NCBI RefSeq assembly: GCF_947494755.1
Contig: NZ_CANLVZ010000001.1
Coordinates: 248,001-312,000 of the forward strand
Reading direction: 5' to 3'
Length of the DNA stretch: 64,000 nt
Source: an uncultured Tateyamaria sp.
GTDB taxonomy: Bacteria > Pseudomonadota > Alphaproteobacteria > Rhodobacterales > Rhodobacteraceae
A program made the translations under genes and the position numbers. This document shows, piece by piece, positions 49,127 to 59,282 of the stretch. The notes under the pieces were generated by a model. The model worked only from the letters and a program-made list of their open reading frames with translations, did not search any database and was not told the origin of the DNA. How positions within the stretch are numbered: the stretch's first letter is position 1; each line of letters opens with the position of its first letter.

Positions 49127-49602
49127 GGCCGCACCAGTGCGCAGGTCGCGATGCAGGCGATGCCCTCGCCGCGTCCCGTGAACCCGAGCCGTTCGGAGGT
49201 GGTCGCCTTGACCGACACCCGCGCCACATCCAGTCCCATGATATCGGCCATCACTTCACGCATCCGTTCCGCATGCGGCCCGACCTTGGGAAACTCGCAG
49301 ATCAGAGTGCAGTCCACATTGGAAATCTCGAATCCCATCTCACACGCCAGATCGACCGCATGACGCAGGAAAATATGGCTCTCGGCCCCTTTCCACTGCG
49401 GATCAGAGGGCGGGAAATGCTGCCCGATGTCACCCTGCGCCAAAGCGCCATAGATCGCGTCCGTCACCGTGTGCATCCCCACATCCGCGTCCGAGTGACC
49501 GACAAGCCCTGCATCATGGGGCACGTTGACGCCACAAAGGGTCACATGGGTGCCGGGGCCAAAGGCGTGCACGTCAAACCCATTGCCCAGTCTAATGTCC
49601 AT
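49123..49602 (-). CDS. ispF: 2-C-methyl-D-erythritol 2,4-cyclodiphosphate synthase
   Basis: IspF makes the cyclic diphosphate in the MEP route to isoprenoids. The 159-residue enzyme starts [17 protein letters not shown] with the metal ligands in DVHAF, and has [20 protein letters not shown] and the C-terminal [15 protein letters not shown]. It is separate from IspD rather than fused as in some alphaproteobacteria, but overlaps ispD by 11 bases. Confidence 0.96.
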   Translation of the reverse strand: MDIRLGNGFDVHAFGPGTHVTLCGVNVPHDAGLVGHSDADVGMHTVTDAIYGALAQGDIGQHFPPSDPQWKGAESHIFLRHAVDLACEMGFEISNVDCTLICEFPKVGPHAERMREVMADIMGLDVARVSVKATTSERLGFTGRGEGIACIATCALVRP

Positions 49603-50248
49603 CGCGTCCTCGCATGATCCGTTCGGCCCGCGCGAAGTCGGCGGGGTGGGTGATTTTCAGGTTGTCTTCGTCGCCCGGCACGATGGCGACATCAAGCCCA
49701 AAGGCGCGCGCCACCTCCACATCATCCGCCGCATCGCCGTGATGGGCTGCATGAGCGGCTCTGATGGCGGCGGTGTGAAACCCTTGCGGGGTCTGGGCGC
49801 GGTAAAGGCCCGCCCGATCCTGCGCGCCGGTCACGTGGCCGTCTTGCCCCGTCCACAGCGCATCGGTGACGGGCAGGGCGGGGGCAGCTCCGGGGGTGCC
49901 GGAGAGGGCGGCAATGACCGCGCTGATGGTTTGGGGCGCGACCAGAGGGCGGGCAACATCGTGGATCAGCACATGATCCGCGCTACACGCAGCAAGGCCA
50001 TTCTGGACGGACGCCGCACGGGTCGCTCCGCCGTGTACGTAGATCACCTTGTCGCTGAGGTAGGGGGCCGCGCGCTGAACATCATCGGGATGCAGGACCA
50101 GCACGATCTGGTCGATCTGTGGATGGGCCTCGAACACCTGCAAGGTGTGTGCCAGCACCGGCGCACCCTTCAGCATTTGCCACTGTTTGGGCACGTCTCC
50201 GCCCGCGCGCAGGCCCCGGCCAGCCGCCACGATGATGGCAGCGGTCAT
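49592..50248 (-). CDS. ispD: 2-C-methyl-D-erythritol 4-phosphate cytidylyltransferase
   Basis: IspD couples CTP to MEP. The 218-residue protein has the nucleotide loop [20 protein letters not shown], then HDVARPLV and [13 protein letters not shown], all conserved. It is the first gene of the ispD-ispF-pgpA-pncC unit and is divergent from dusB with a 201-base gap that shows no further gene. Confidence 0.96.
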   Translation of the reverse strand: MTAAIIVAAGRGLRAGGDVPKQWQMLKGAPVLAHTLQVFEAHPQIDQIVLVLHPDDVQRAAPYLSDKVIYVHGGATRAASVQNGLAACSADHVLIHDVARPLVAPQTISAVIAALSGTPGAAPALPVTDALWTGQDGHVTGAQDRAGLYRAQTPQGFHTAAIRAAHAAHHGDAADDVEVARAFGLDVAIVPGDEDNLKITHPADFARAERIMRGRDGH

Positions 50249-50449
50249 GGGACGATATCGGGCGTTTGCAGCATGCCCAAATCTCTATGCGCTTGGCCTG
50301 TGGCTGTCCATGCCCTGCGCGATGCGTGGAATATGCACAAAAAACAGGCAACCGTGCTAAACCATCGTCACGAAACCCTTTGCCTTGATTGAGTACACCT
50401 TGAGGCTGGGGTAGCTGAGAGAGACCGCACAAGGATTAGGCACATATCC

Positions 50450-51430
50450 ATGGCCTTCGGACCACTCAACATGACCGCACCTGTGATGCTGGCCCCGATG
50501 GCCGGGATCACGGATTTGCCGTTCCGCAGCCTCGTGGCGCGGTTCGGGGCGGGCATGGTCGTGTCCGAAATGGTGGCGAGCCACGATATGCTGAATGCCC
50601 GCCCCGGTAGCCGCGAAAAGGCGGAACTGGGATTGGATGCAGCGGCCACAGCCGTGCAGCTTGCGGGCCGCGAGGCTGCACCCATGGCGGAGGCCGCGAA
50701 GATGGTGGCCGGGCAGGGTGCGCAGGTCATCGACATCAACATGGGCTGTCCTGCGAAAAAGGTGACGCAAGGCTATTCCGGTTCGGCCCTCATGCGTGAC
50801 CCTGACCACGCGCTGACGCTGATCGAAGCGGTGGTGCGCGCGGTGGACATTCCGGTGACGCTGAAAACCCGGCTTGGCTGGGATGACGCGCTGATGAACG
50901 CGCCCGAGATCGCGGCGCGCGCCGAGGCGGCGGGCATCCAGCAGATCGTGATCCACGGGCGCACGCGCTGCCAGTTTTACAAAGGGCAGGCGGATTGGGC
51001 CGCCATCCGGGCTGTCAAGGACGCGGTGTCGATCCCGGTGATTGCAAACGGGGACATTGTGGATATGGCCTCTGCCCGCGCGGCGCTGCGTTTGTCCGGC
51101 GCGGATGGCGTGATGATCGGGCGCGGGGCGCAGGGGCGACCCTGGCTTCTGGCCGAGATTTCCCATGCGCTTTATGGCACGCCCGCGCCTGAGGTTCCCG
51201 AAGGGACTGATTTTGTCGACATGGTCCTCGATCACTACGCCGAGATGCTGCGCTTTTACGGTGATGTGCTGGGCCTGCGGGTCGCGCGTAAACATCTGGG
51301 CTGGTTCATGGACACAGCAGGCACACCTGCTGGCCTGCGCCGCGCCGTCCTGACGGCGAAGACTCCTGCCGAAACGCTCAAGGTTCTGCCCCGCGCCCTC
51401 ATGCCCGGCGCTGACGTGGCGGCGGCATGA
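50450..51430 (+). CDS. dusB: tRNA-dihydrouridine synthase DusB (NifR3)
   Basis: A 326-residue FMN enzyme that reduces uridine in the tRNA D-loop. It has MLAPMAGITDLPFRSLVARF, DINMGCPAKKVTQGYSGSAL with the catalytic Cys, and GIQQIVIHGRTRCQFYKG. In Rhodobacterales and Rhizobiales it is the first gene of the nifR3-ntrB-ntrC operon, as here, and its stop overlaps ntrB as ATGA. Confidence 0.96.
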   Translation: MAFGPLNMTAPVMLAPMAGITDLPFRSLVARFGAGMVVSEMVASHDMLNARPGSREKAELGLDAAATAVQLAGREAAPMAEAAKMVAGQGAQVIDINMGCPAKKVTQGYSGSALMRDPDHALTLIEAVVRAVDIPVTLKTRLGWDDALMNAPEIAARAEAAGIQQIVIHGRTRCQFYKGQADWAAIRAVKDAVSIPVIANGDIVDMASARAALRLSGADGVMIGRGAQGRPWLLAEISHALYGTPAPEVPEGTDFVDMVLDHYAEMLRFYGDVLGLRVARKHLGWFMDTAGTPAGLRRAVLTAKTPAETLKVLPRALMPGADVAAA

Positions 51431-52524
51431 CCGGGGCGGGGGACCTTTGGGCGTCGCTGCCTGTGCCTGCCATCGTGATCGGGCCGCAGGACGAGATTGT
51501 CGATATCAACTCCGCCGCCGAAGGGTTTTTCAACTCGTCGGCGAAGACGATGCGGGGGCTGCCTGTTTGGGATCAGTTGGCAGTGGACGCCCCGCTTGAG
51601 GACAGTCTGGCGCGTGCGCGCAAGAACGGCACGCCGTTGTTTGTGAACGATGTGGATGTGGGTAACGGGCAGCGCGCGCCGCTGCAATGCGCTTTGCAGA
51701 TCGCACCGTTTGTGGGCGCGCCTGAACATATGGTCATGATGATCTCGCCCCGGGAACTGGCCGGACGGATGACGCAGAACCATTCGGCGAAATCGGCCGC
51801 GAAATCCGCCATCGGCATGGCCGAGATGCTGGCGCATGAAATCAAGAACCCTTTGGCGGGGATCACCGGTGCGGCGCAACTCCTCAGCATGAGCCTTGAG
51901 CCGCAAGACCTTGAACTCACGGACCTTATTGTCGAGGAAAGCCGACGGATCGTGAAGCTCCTGGAGCAGGTGGAGCAGTTTGGCAACCTCTCGCCCCCCG
52001 ATCTGAAAGCGGTCAATATCCACGATGTTCTGGACCGCGCGCGCCGCTCGGCGCTACTTGGGTTCGGAGCGCAAATGACGATCATCGAGGATTACGACCC
52101 CTCGCTGCCGCTGGCCTATGGGGACCCCGATCAGCTGTTGCAGGTGGTCCTGAACCTGCTCAAGAACGCATCCGAGGCCGCCGGGGACAATGGCGGTACC
52201 ATCCGGCTGCATAGCTATTTCGAACATTCTTTCCGGCTGCGTCGCGCGGATGGGACGGGCACCTCGCTGCCCTTGCAGATCGAGATCATTGACGATGGCC
52301 CCGGCCTGCCGGACACGATTGCCGCCGACATCTTCGACCCCTTCGTATCGGGCAAGGAAAACGGTACCGGCCTTGGCCTTGCGCTGGTCAGCAAGATCAT
52401 ATCGGACCACGCGGGCTGGATTTCAGTCACATCCGTGCCCGGACACACCGTATTCCGCCTGTCCCTGCCGCGCACGCCCAAACCTGAAACCGCAGATACT
52501 GCATCTGACTCACACGAGGATTAA
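51427..52524 (+). CDS. ntrB: Nitrogen regulation sensor kinase NtrB (GlnL)
   Basis: A 365-residue soluble kinase with an N-terminal PAS-type domain (PAIVIGPQDEIVDINSAAEGF), the HisKA box with His137 in LAHEIKNPLAGI, and an ATPase domain (NLLKNASEAAG N-box, DDGPGLPD and GTGLGLALV). In response to GlnB it phosphorylates or dephosphorylates NtrC. It starts in dusB and ends 3 bases before ntrC. Confidence 0.96.
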   Translation: MTGAGDLWASLPVPAIVIGPQDEIVDINSAAEGFFNSSAKTMRGLPVWDQLAVDAPLEDSLARARKNGTPLFVNDVDVGNGQRAPLQCALQIAPFVGAPEHMVMMISPRELAGRMTQNHSAKSAAKSAIGMAEMLAHEIKNPLAGITGAAQLLSMSLEPQDLELTDLIVEESRRIVKLLEQVEQFGNLSPPDLKAVNIHDVLDRARRSALLGFGAQMTIIEDYDPSLPLAYGDPDQLLQVVLNLLKNASEAAGDNGGTIRLHSYFEHSFRLRRADGTGTSLPLQIEIIDDGPGLPDTIAADIFDPFVSGKENGTGLGLALVSKIISDHAGWISVTSVPGHTVFRLSLPRTPKPETADTASDSHED

Positions 52525-52527
52525 TCG

Positions 52528-53889
52528 ATGGATGGCACCGTTCTGGTCGCGGATGACGACCGCACAATCCGAACCGTTCTGACGCAGGCGCTTACACGTG
52601 CAGGGTGCAAGGTCCACGCCACATCCAGTCTGACGACGCTCATGCGATGGGTGGGCGAAGGCAAAGGCGATGTGGTCATTTCCGACGTCATGATGCCGGA
52701 TGGCAATGGGCTCGAGATGTTGCCCAAGATCAATCAGGACCGCCCCGGCCTGCCGGTCATCGTGATCTCGGCCCAGAATACGATCATGACGGCGATTCAG
52801 GCGGCCGAGGCCGAAGCCTATGACTATCTGCCCAAGCCGTTTGACCTGCCCGATCTGATGAAACGCACCGCCAAAGCGCTCGAGATGAAGGCGCATAGCC
52901 CGATGCGGGTGGACAGTGACGAGCGTCCGGACGAGCTGCCGCTTGTGGGGCGCACCGCCGTCATGCAGGCGCTGTACCGCGTTGTGGCGCGGGTGATGAA
53001 TACCGATCTGCCGGTGCTGATCTGGGGTGAGAGCGGAACAGGTAAGTCCTTGATCGCACGGGCCATTCACGACTTCTCCGACCGGCGTACCCTGCCGTTC
53101 GTCACCATCACCGCCGCAGAACTGCAGGACCTCGAAGGGCCTGCCCGCGTGTTGGCCCGCGTCAAAGGCGGCACCCTACTGATCGATGAAATTGCCGACA
53201 TTCCCGAAGAATTGCAGGCCCGTATCGTGCGCATGATGGACACGCCCGGCGAATATGTGCCGCGGTTTCTGGCCACGTCGCAAAGCGATCTGACCGCGGC
53301 GATGGAGGCGGGGATGGTGCGCAAGGATCTCTATTATCGGCTGTCTGGCGCGACGCTCAAAGTGCCTGCGTTGCGCGAACGGGTCGATGACATCCCGCTG
53401 CTTGGCGAACATTTTCTGGGCCGGGTCGAAAAGGCAGGGCAGGCCCGGCGCGTGCTGTCAGAAGGAGCGGCAGAGATTTTCCGCACTTATAGCTGGCCCG
53501 GCAACGTCCGCCAGTTGGAAAACGCAGTGCGCCGCCTTGGGCTGACCAGCCGCGCGGTCGAAATCTCGGCCGCTGAGGTCGAACAGGTCCTCGGCAGCCA
53601 GCCCGAGTTGGACCCGATCCGCAGTTCGGGCGACACAGAAAAGCTGGGGGCCTCCGTCGCGCGTCACCTCAAGCGATATTTCGACCTGCACGGCAATATG
53701 TTGCCGCCTTCGGGCCTCTATCAGCGGATTCTGCGCGAGGTTGAGGCCCCGCTGATCGAGATTGCGCTGGATGCAACCGGCGGAAATCAGGCGAAATGTG
53801 CCGATTTGCTGGGAATTAACCGCAATACCCTGCGGAAGAAGATCACAGACCTGGATATAGAGGTGACACGGCGTCGTAAGTTGATGTAA
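52528..53889 (+). CDS. ntrC: Nitrogen regulator NtrC, GAFTGA-less type
   Basis: A 453-residue response regulator. The receiver has Asp53; the AAA domain has Walker A at 167-174 (GESGTGKS) and Walker [14 protein letters not shown]; the C-terminus has a Fis-type helix-turn-helix ([20 protein letters not shown]). The GAFTGA loop used to contact sigma-54 is missing: between the ATPase motifs the sequence runs [19 protein letters not shown]. The same loss is known for Rhodobacter capsulatus NtrC, which activates sigma-70 RNA polymerase. It controls nitrogen-source genes, probably including amtB. Confidence 0.95.
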   Translation: MDGTVLVADDDRTIRTVLTQALTRAGCKVHATSSLTTLMRWVGEGKGDVVISDVMMPDGNGLEMLPKINQDRPGLPVIVISAQNTIMTAIQAAEAEAYDYLPKPFDLPDLMKRTAKALEMKAHSPMRVDSDERPDELPLVGRTAVMQALYRVVARVMNTDLPVLIWGESGTGKSLIARAIHDFSDRRTLPFVTITAAELQDLEGPARVLARVKGGTLLIDEIADIPEELQARIVRMMDTPGEYVPRFLATSQSDLTAAMEAGMVRKDLYYRLSGATLKVPALRERVDDIPLLGEHFLGRVEKAGQARRVLSEGAAEIFRTYSWPGNVRQLENAVRRLGLTSRAVEISAAEVEQVLGSQPELDPIRSSGDTEKLGASVARHLKRYFDLHGNMLPPSGLYQRILREVEAPLIEIALDATGGNQAKCADLLGINRNTLRKKITDLDIEVTRRRKLM

Positions 53890-53988
53890 TACTGCCACAC
53901 ACCCGTGGCTGATGGGGCGCACCGCCCCGCTGACCACCGGATATGGCGGTAATGGCGCGCAAGTGCCACATCATCGAGGACATGCCAC

Positions 53989-56229
53989 GTGGCATCTGGG
54001 ACACGCACCACTTGGTGGATGACGCTGGCACGCTTGCGCCGACGCAGGCGTGTGCGCAACGCCGCGACCCTTGGGTTGGTGGTTTTGGGCCCGGTTCTGG
54101 CGATCACCACTTTCCTTGTTCTTGGCCCGCTTGATCAGGGGTCAAGCGCGCCGTCCTTGCGGCTGATCTTGTTGGCCGATCTGGTCTATGTGCTGGTCGT
54201 TGCCGCCCTTGTCCTGTCCCAGATCGGGCGTTTGATTGCCGCGCGGCGGGCCAAATCTGCCGGGTCACGCTTGCACATGCGTCTGACGGGCGCTTTTGCG
54301 CTTTTGGCGTTGATCCCGACCGTGACTGTGGCCGTGTTTGCGGGGCTGACCGTCAATATTGGTCTTGAGGGCTGGTTTTCGGACCGGGTCAGCCAGGTGG
54401 TCGGCAACTCGCTGGCCGCCGCCGAAGCCTATGAGACCGAACAGCGCGAAGACCTGATCACCGATGCGCGCGCCTTGGCCCGTTATATCGATCAGGTGCG
54501 GGCCGCCCAGAGTGTGGCCGACCGCGAAGTGCTCGCAGACGGGCAACTGCAGGTCCAGCGCGGCCTGCGCGAGGCGTTTCTGGTGGACGGCACCGGCGCT
54601 TTGCGCACGCGCGGCGACCGGTCCTACCTCTTTGATTTCGAGATGCCGACGCAGGACCACATTACGCAGGCCATTGAAACCGGCGGGCTGGTGATCGAGG
54701 ACTGGCCCAACAACGAATTCCGCGCGCTGGTGCCGCTGGCCAGCTACGTGGACCGGTTTCTTTATATCAGCCGCGAGGTGGACGGCGAAATCCTGTCACT
54801 CCTGGACGAAACGCAGGAAACTGTGCGGCTTTATCAACAGCTTGAGGCGGACAGGGGCCGTGTGCTGTTTGACTTTGGCGTGCTTTACCTGGGCTTTGCG
54901 GTGGTACTGATCCTGGCGGCGATCTGGCTTGGGTTCTGGTTCGCTGAGCGTTTGTCAGGCCCTGTGGGGCGGCTGACGGGGGCGGCGCAGCGCGTCGGTG
55001 CGGGAGATCTGGACGTGCAGGTCCGCGAAGAAGAAGGCGACGACGAAATCGCGATGCTGGGCCGTTATTTCAACCAGATGACCAAGCAACTCAAAGGGCA
55101 ACGGCAAAGTCTGCTGGACACAACCGAACAGATTGAACGGCGCCGTCGCCTGTTTGATTCCGTGCTCTCCTCCGTCACCTCAGGCGTGATCGGGGTCGAT
55201 CCCGAGGGCAAGGTGACACTCGTCAACCGCTCCGCTGCGCGTCTGCTGGAATGGGGGGAGGATCGCGAATCTGTCCCTCTCGCGGTTGCGATTCCTGAAT
55301 TGGCGGCGCTGTTTGCCTTGCTCAAGGCGGGGCCGCAGGAAACGACCCAGGGCGAGGTCAAGGTGACCCGCGAAGGTCGCTTGGAAAACCTGTTGGTGCG
55401 CATGGCGACCCGCCGCAGCGAAGAGGGGCGGCTTGAGGGCTATGTGATCGCGTTTGAGGACGTGACCGACCTTGTGAGCGCGCAGCGGATGGCCGCCTGG
55501 GGCGATGTGGCCCGCCGCATCGCGCATGAAATCAAGAACCCGCTGACCCCCATCCAGCTGAGCGCCGAACGGATCAAACGCAAATTCGCCCCCAAACTGG
55601 GCGAGGACAGTGACAGCCTTGAGCAGATGACGGATGTGATCGTGCGCCAGACTGGCGACCTGCGCCGGATCGTCGATGAATTTTCCAAGTTTGCGCGGAT
55701 GCCCGAACCCGATCGCCAATCCCATGACATTGCATTAATCGTGCGCGACGCCATCCTGCTTCAGCGCGCCGGGCAGCCGGATGTCACCTTTGACGCCGAT
55801 CTGCCGGACGCGCCTGTGATGGGCGATGTGGACGCAACAATGATTTCGCAGGCCCTGACAAACCTGATTAAGAACGCGGGCGAAGCCATTGTGACCTTGA
55901 ACGAAAAGGGGCTCACACCCGAAGGGCACGTGCCCCGCGTTGAGGTTGCGATGACCACAGACACCAACGGCGCGCATATCACGATTGCAGACAACGGGAT
56001 CGGCCTGCCCGAAGATCGCGCACGCCTGTTTGAACCCTATGTCACGACCCGAAACGAAGGCACCGGCCTTGGCCTGCCCATCGTGAAGAAGATTATCGAA
56101 GAACACGGGGGAACCCTCACCCTCGAAGATGCGGCCCCGTTCGAGGGCCAGACACATGCCGGGGCGATGGCGGTCATCACGCTGCCCATCACCATCCCGG
56201 GCCAAGTTGAGCAGGAGCAAGCGGTATGA
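53989..56229 (+). CDS. ntrY: Membrane sensor kinase NtrY
   Basis: A 746-residue histidine kinase. It has four predicted N-terminal helices with a periplasmic loop (about residues 100-285), a HAMP segment (ERLSGPVGRLTGAAQRVGAG), a PAS domain, HisKA with AHEIKNPLTPIQLSAERIKR, and an ATPase domain ending GTGLGLPIVKKIIEEHGG. The start is a GTG with GAGGA eight bases upstream; an ATG at 54019 (MTLARLRRRR) is a shorter option. It pairs with NtrX for nitrogen and, in some species, redox or envelope signals. It overlaps ntrX as ATGA. Confidence 0.94.
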   Translation: MASGTRTTWWMTLARLRRRRRVRNAATLGLVVLGPVLAITTFLVLGPLDQGSSAPSLRLILLADLVYVLVVAALVLSQIGRLIAARRAKSAGSRLHMRLTGAFALLALIPTVTVAVFAGLTVNIGLEGWFSDRVSQVVGNSLAAAEAYETEQREDLITDARALARYIDQVRAAQSVADREVLADGQLQVQRGLREAFLVDGTGALRTRGDRSYLFDFEMPTQDHITQAIETGGLVIEDWPNNEFRALVPLASYVDRFLYISREVDGEILSLLDETQETVRLYQQLEADRGRVLFDFGVLYLGFAVVLILAAIWLGFWFAERLSGPVGRLTGAAQRVGAGDLDVQVREEEGDDEIAMLGRYFNQMTKQLKGQRQSLLDTTEQIERRRRLFDSVLSSVTSGVIGVDPEGKVTLVNRSAARLLEWGEDRESVPLAVAIPELAALFALLKAGPQETTQGEVKVTREGRLENLLVRMATRRSEEGRLEGYVIAFEDVTDLVSAQRMAAWGDVARRIAHEIKNPLTPIQLSAERIKRKFAPKLGEDSDSLEQMTDVIVRQTGDLRRIVDEFSKFARMPEPDRQSHDIALIVRDAILLQRAGQPDVTFDADLPDAPVMGDVDATMISQALTNLIKNAGEAIVTLNEKGLTPEGHVPRVEVAMTTDTNGAHITIADNGIGLPEDRARLFEPYVTTRNEGTGLGLPIVKKIIEEHGGTLTLEDAAPFEGQTHAGAMAVITLPITIPGQVEQEQAV

Positions 56230-57638
56230 GCGACATTTTGATCGTGGATGACGAGCGCGATATTCGGGAGCTGATCTCGGATATCCTCGAGGACGAAGGC
56301 TATGCCACGCGGCTAGCGGGGAACTCGGACGATGCGATGGCAGCGATCAACACCGCAGCCCCGGCGCTGATGATCCTCGACATCTGGCTCAAGGACAGCC
56401 GGATGGACGGGATCGACATCCTCAAGACGGTCAAGCGCGACAACCCGGATGTGCCCGTGGTGATCATTTCGGGCCACGGCAATATCGAGATCGCTGTCGC
56501 CGCGATCAAGCAGGGGGCCTATGACTTCATCGAAAAGCCCTTCAACATCGACCAGTTGCTTGTCGTCATTCGCCGCGCCATGGAAACGTCGCGCCTGCGC
56601 CGCGAAAACCAGAGCCTGCGCCGCCCTGAGGTCGCCCAATCAGCCATCGTCGGATCATCGGCCTCATTCCGTGGCCTGATCTCGCAACTGGATAAGGTGA
56701 CGAAATCCAATGGCCGCGTGATGCTGACCGGCCCCGCCGGGTCGGGCAAAGAGGTCGCCGCCCGCTATATCCACGCCAAATCCAACCGCGCGGATGCCCC
56801 CTTTGTCACCGTGAATTGCGCCGGGGTCGCGCCTGAAAACATGGAAGAGGTGTTGTTTGGGCGCGAAACGCCCGAGCGCGGCATCGAAAAAGGGCTGCTC
56901 GAGCAGGCCCATGGCGGCGTGATCTATTTCGATGAGGTGGCCGACATGCCCATCGGCACCCAGTCCAAGATCCTGCGGGTGCTGGTAGATCAACAATTTC
57001 AACGGGTTGGTGGCACCGACAAGGTGCGCGTCGATCTGCGCGTCATCTCCTCGACCAACCGTGATCTGGAGCAGGCGATTGCCGCCGAAACCTTCCGTCA
57101 GGAGCTCTATCATCGTCTGAACGTGGTGCCGATCCCGGTGCCAAGCCTTGAGGAGCGGCGCGAGGATATTCCCGTTCTGGCAGCCCATTTCATCGAGGAG
57201 TTCAACACCGCCCAAGGCCTGCCCAAGCGCGCGCTGAGCGAGGATGCCGCGGCCCTGCTGCAAACCATGGTGTGGCCGGGGAATGTGCGTCAGCTCAAGA
57301 ACATGATCGAACGGGTGCTGATCCTGGGTGAAGGTACGGGCCCCATCGAGGCACGCGAGCTGCCCGGCTCCGAAGAGCCGACGGGCGAAGAGGGGCGCGT
57401 GGTGCTGTCGGGCGCGCTGGCGACCTTGCCGCTGCGCGAGGCCCGCGAGGCGTTCGAGCGCGAATACCTGCTAACCCAGATCAACCGTTTTGGCGGCAAT
57501 ATCAGCCGCACGGCGAATTTCGTCGGCATGGAACGCTCGGCCCTGCACCGCAAACTGAAATCGCTTGGGGTCGTGACCTCATCCAAGGCGGGCGCACGTG
57601 TAGCGCATCTGGACGAGGCGGACAGCGAGGCGGGCTAG
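56226..57638 (+). CDS. ntrX: Response regulator NtrX
   Basis: A 470-residue NtrC-family regulator with phospho-acceptor Asp52, Walker A GPAGSGKE at 169-176 and YFDEVADMP as Walker B, then a Fis-type domain (GGNISRTANFVGMERSALHR). As in other NtrX proteins the sigma-54 loop GAFTGA is absent: the segment after LFGRE reads TPERGIEKGLLEQAHGG. It is the output partner of NtrY and ends 4 bases inside the convergent NTF2-like gene. Confidence 0.94.
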   Translation: MSDILIVDDERDIRELISDILEDEGYATRLAGNSDDAMAAINTAAPALMILDIWLKDSRMDGIDILKTVKRDNPDVPVVIISGHGNIEIAVAAIKQGAYDFIEKPFNIDQLLVVIRRAMETSRLRRENQSLRRPEVAQSAIVGSSASFRGLISQLDKVTKSNGRVMLTGPAGSGKEVAARYIHAKSNRADAPFVTVNCAGVAPENMEEVLFGRETPERGIEKGLLEQAHGGVIYFDEVADMPIGTQSKILRVLVDQQFQRVGGTDKVRVDLRVISSTNRDLEQAIAAETFRQELYHRLNVVPIPVPSLEERREDIPVLAAHFIEEFNTAQGLPKRALSEDAAALLQTMVWPGNVRQLKNMIERVLILGEGTGPIEARELPGSEEPTGEEGRVVLSGALATLPLREAREAFEREYLLTQINRFGGNISRTANFVGMERSALHRKLKSLGVVTSSKAGARVAHLDEADSEAG

Positions 57639-58645
57639 CGCGCCCGCACCCCAAGCTGGGCCAGAACGTCGAGCCCTTGCATGTTCAGAAAGTGCAGAAT
57701 GTCGATGAACACCCAGTTTTCGGCCAGCTTGTCCCCGTCGCGCCGATAGATGTCTACGACCCGCATATCCGCCTTTTGCCCCGAGGGCGGCAGGCCCAGA
57801 AACGGCCCCGTGCACTCCATCGTCAGGTTCGGCCAGCCGAAAAACCCGCCATAAGCCCCTTCGGCCATGCGGCAGATGTGCCCGTTGAAGGTGCGCGCGC
57901 CCAATTGGGTTCGAAACGGGCGCTGATGCTGCTCGACGTAGCGATCAATGGTATAGGTCGCGCCGATGCCTGTGGGCCCCCACCAGATCATGTCGTCATT
58001 CCAGTCGCGCGCCAGTTCCTGCTGCGGCGTCAGCGGCAGGACACCTGCATTGGCCTGATCAATAGCGTGTATCATGGCGTGGATGCGGTCGAGCGTCTTT
58101 TGCCCTTCGGCGGGGTCCTGATCGTCAAAAAGCAGCCCGTCATGAGTCATCGGCCCGGGTTGCACCAGTTGGGCGGCGGTCATGTCCGGCAGGGGGTATT
58201 GGCCCGCCTGCGCCATCAGGTGCAGCAGGTCCACGAACAGCGCCTGTTCGATGATCTGGTCATTCTCGACGCGTGAGAATTCGGCGTAGCGGATCATCAC
58301 GATCTTGCGGGTGGGCTGGATGCCGAGAAAGGGTGCGTCGAACAGCGCCATCAAATGGCCCATCGAGGCGACCCAGGTACCGCGGCCTTCATCCAGATGG
58401 TTTTGTCCGGCAAAGAAGATGTCTTGTCGCCGCTGCACCCGCGACATCGCCGTCAACAGCGGCGTCCAGAAGGTGTCGGCAATGGCCTGAGGGCCGGTCT
58501 GGACGTGAAACGGGTGCATGCCGCGCCAAGTGGCATCTGCGCTCAGATGCTCGGCAAGCGCGTCCCCGACAGTGCCCGCATCGGCGCGCGCAAGGGCGGC
58601 GTGGTGGGCCTGCACGCAGGCCTTTGCACGGTATAAATCAGTCAT
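57635..58645 (-). CDS. Protein with two NTF2/SnoaL-like domains
   Basis: A 336-residue soluble protein with two similar halves. Each has the SnoaL/ester-cyclase pattern: first FHVQTGPQAIADTFWTPLLT and WVASMGHLMALFDAPFLGIQ, then TIDRYVEQHQRPFRTQLG and PNLTMECTGPFLGLPPSGQK with VVDIYRRDGDKLAENWVFID. Such proteins are often polyketide cyclase-like or unknown catabolic enzymes. It sits on the opposite strand inside the otherwise conserved ntrX-trkA stretch, so it may be an insertion into that order. Confidence 0.82.
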   Translation of the reverse strand: MTDLYRAKACVQAHHAALARADAGTVGDALAEHLSADATWRGMHPFHVQTGPQAIADTFWTPLLTAMSRVQRRQDIFFAGQNHLDEGRGTWVASMGHLMALFDAPFLGIQPTRKIVMIRYAEFSRVENDQIIEQALFVDLLHLMAQAGQYPLPDMTAAQLVQPGPMTHDGLLFDDQDPAEGQKTLDRIHAMIHAIDQANAGVLPLTPQQELARDWNDDMIWWGPTGIGATYTIDRYVEQHQRPFRTQLGARTFNGHICRMAEGAYGGFFGWPNLTMECTGPFLGLPPSGQKADMRVVDIYRRDGDKLAENWVFIDILHFLNMQGLDVLAQLGVRAR

Positions 58646-58647
58646 AT

Positions 58648-59112
58648 TTATCCTTGGGTGACGATACGGAACCCGCCACCCTCGGTGCGGATAGCACAGC
58701 TGGCGGAGTTGAGGCGGGGCAGCACGGGCGAGGGGCCAAGTGGCGCGGCCTCGGCCACACCGCGCGGGCAGGTGGGTACCTCGACAGGGCGATAGCCGCG
58801 ATCTCCCATGCACAGCGATTTGACGCGGGCGCGCAGGTCGGCGTTCACGTCGACTGAGTAAATCTCACCCGGAACCCAATAGCCGCCGTGATTGTAACAG
58901 TGCCCCTTGTGATTACAGACCTTGCGCGAAATGTAGCGTGGCGGGTATTGCCGGACTTTGGTGGCCACCGGCGCATCGCGCAAGGCGGCCACATCGCAGC
59001 GCGTGTTATCCCGTTCGAGCTGGGCAAAACTGACGCCCTCGGCATAGTAGGTGGATACAGGCGCGCATCCGCTCAACCCCGACAGCACCAAAACTGAAAC
59101 AACACCTCGCAT
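58648..59112 (-). CDS. Predicted lipoprotein with histidine/cysteine motif
   Basis: A 154-residue protein starting MRGVVSVLVLSGLSGCAPVS, a lipoprotein signal with Cys16 in LSGC. The mature part has HKGHCYNHGGYWVPGEIYSV preceded by CN, a Cys/His-rich patch, and further cysteines later. A 12-residue longer start is possible but breaks the signal peptide. It ends 2 bases before the NTF2-like start, so they are in one transcript. I recognise no family. Confidence 0.75.
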   Translation of the reverse strand: MRGVVSVLVLSGLSGCAPVSTYYAEGVSFAQLERDNTRCDVAALRDAPVATKVRQYPPRYISRKVCNHKGHCYNHGGYWVPGEIYSVDVNADLRARVKSLCMGDRGYRPVEVPTCPRGVAEAAPLGPSPVLPRLNSASCAIRTEGGGFRIVTQG

Positions 59113-59282
59113 GCCGTCAAGAGTGGCCCAAGCCCTGGGTTTTGACAATCGCCATTTGCGCCATCGGGATCAATTTGAACGACAGCCCCCTTTGGGCCAA
59201 AGCGTTGACCGGGGCCGTCCGGTCTGTCATGCCATGTGGCTGAAATGGCGGCGCATCGGGGCGCGCCAACACGGGGACAACG

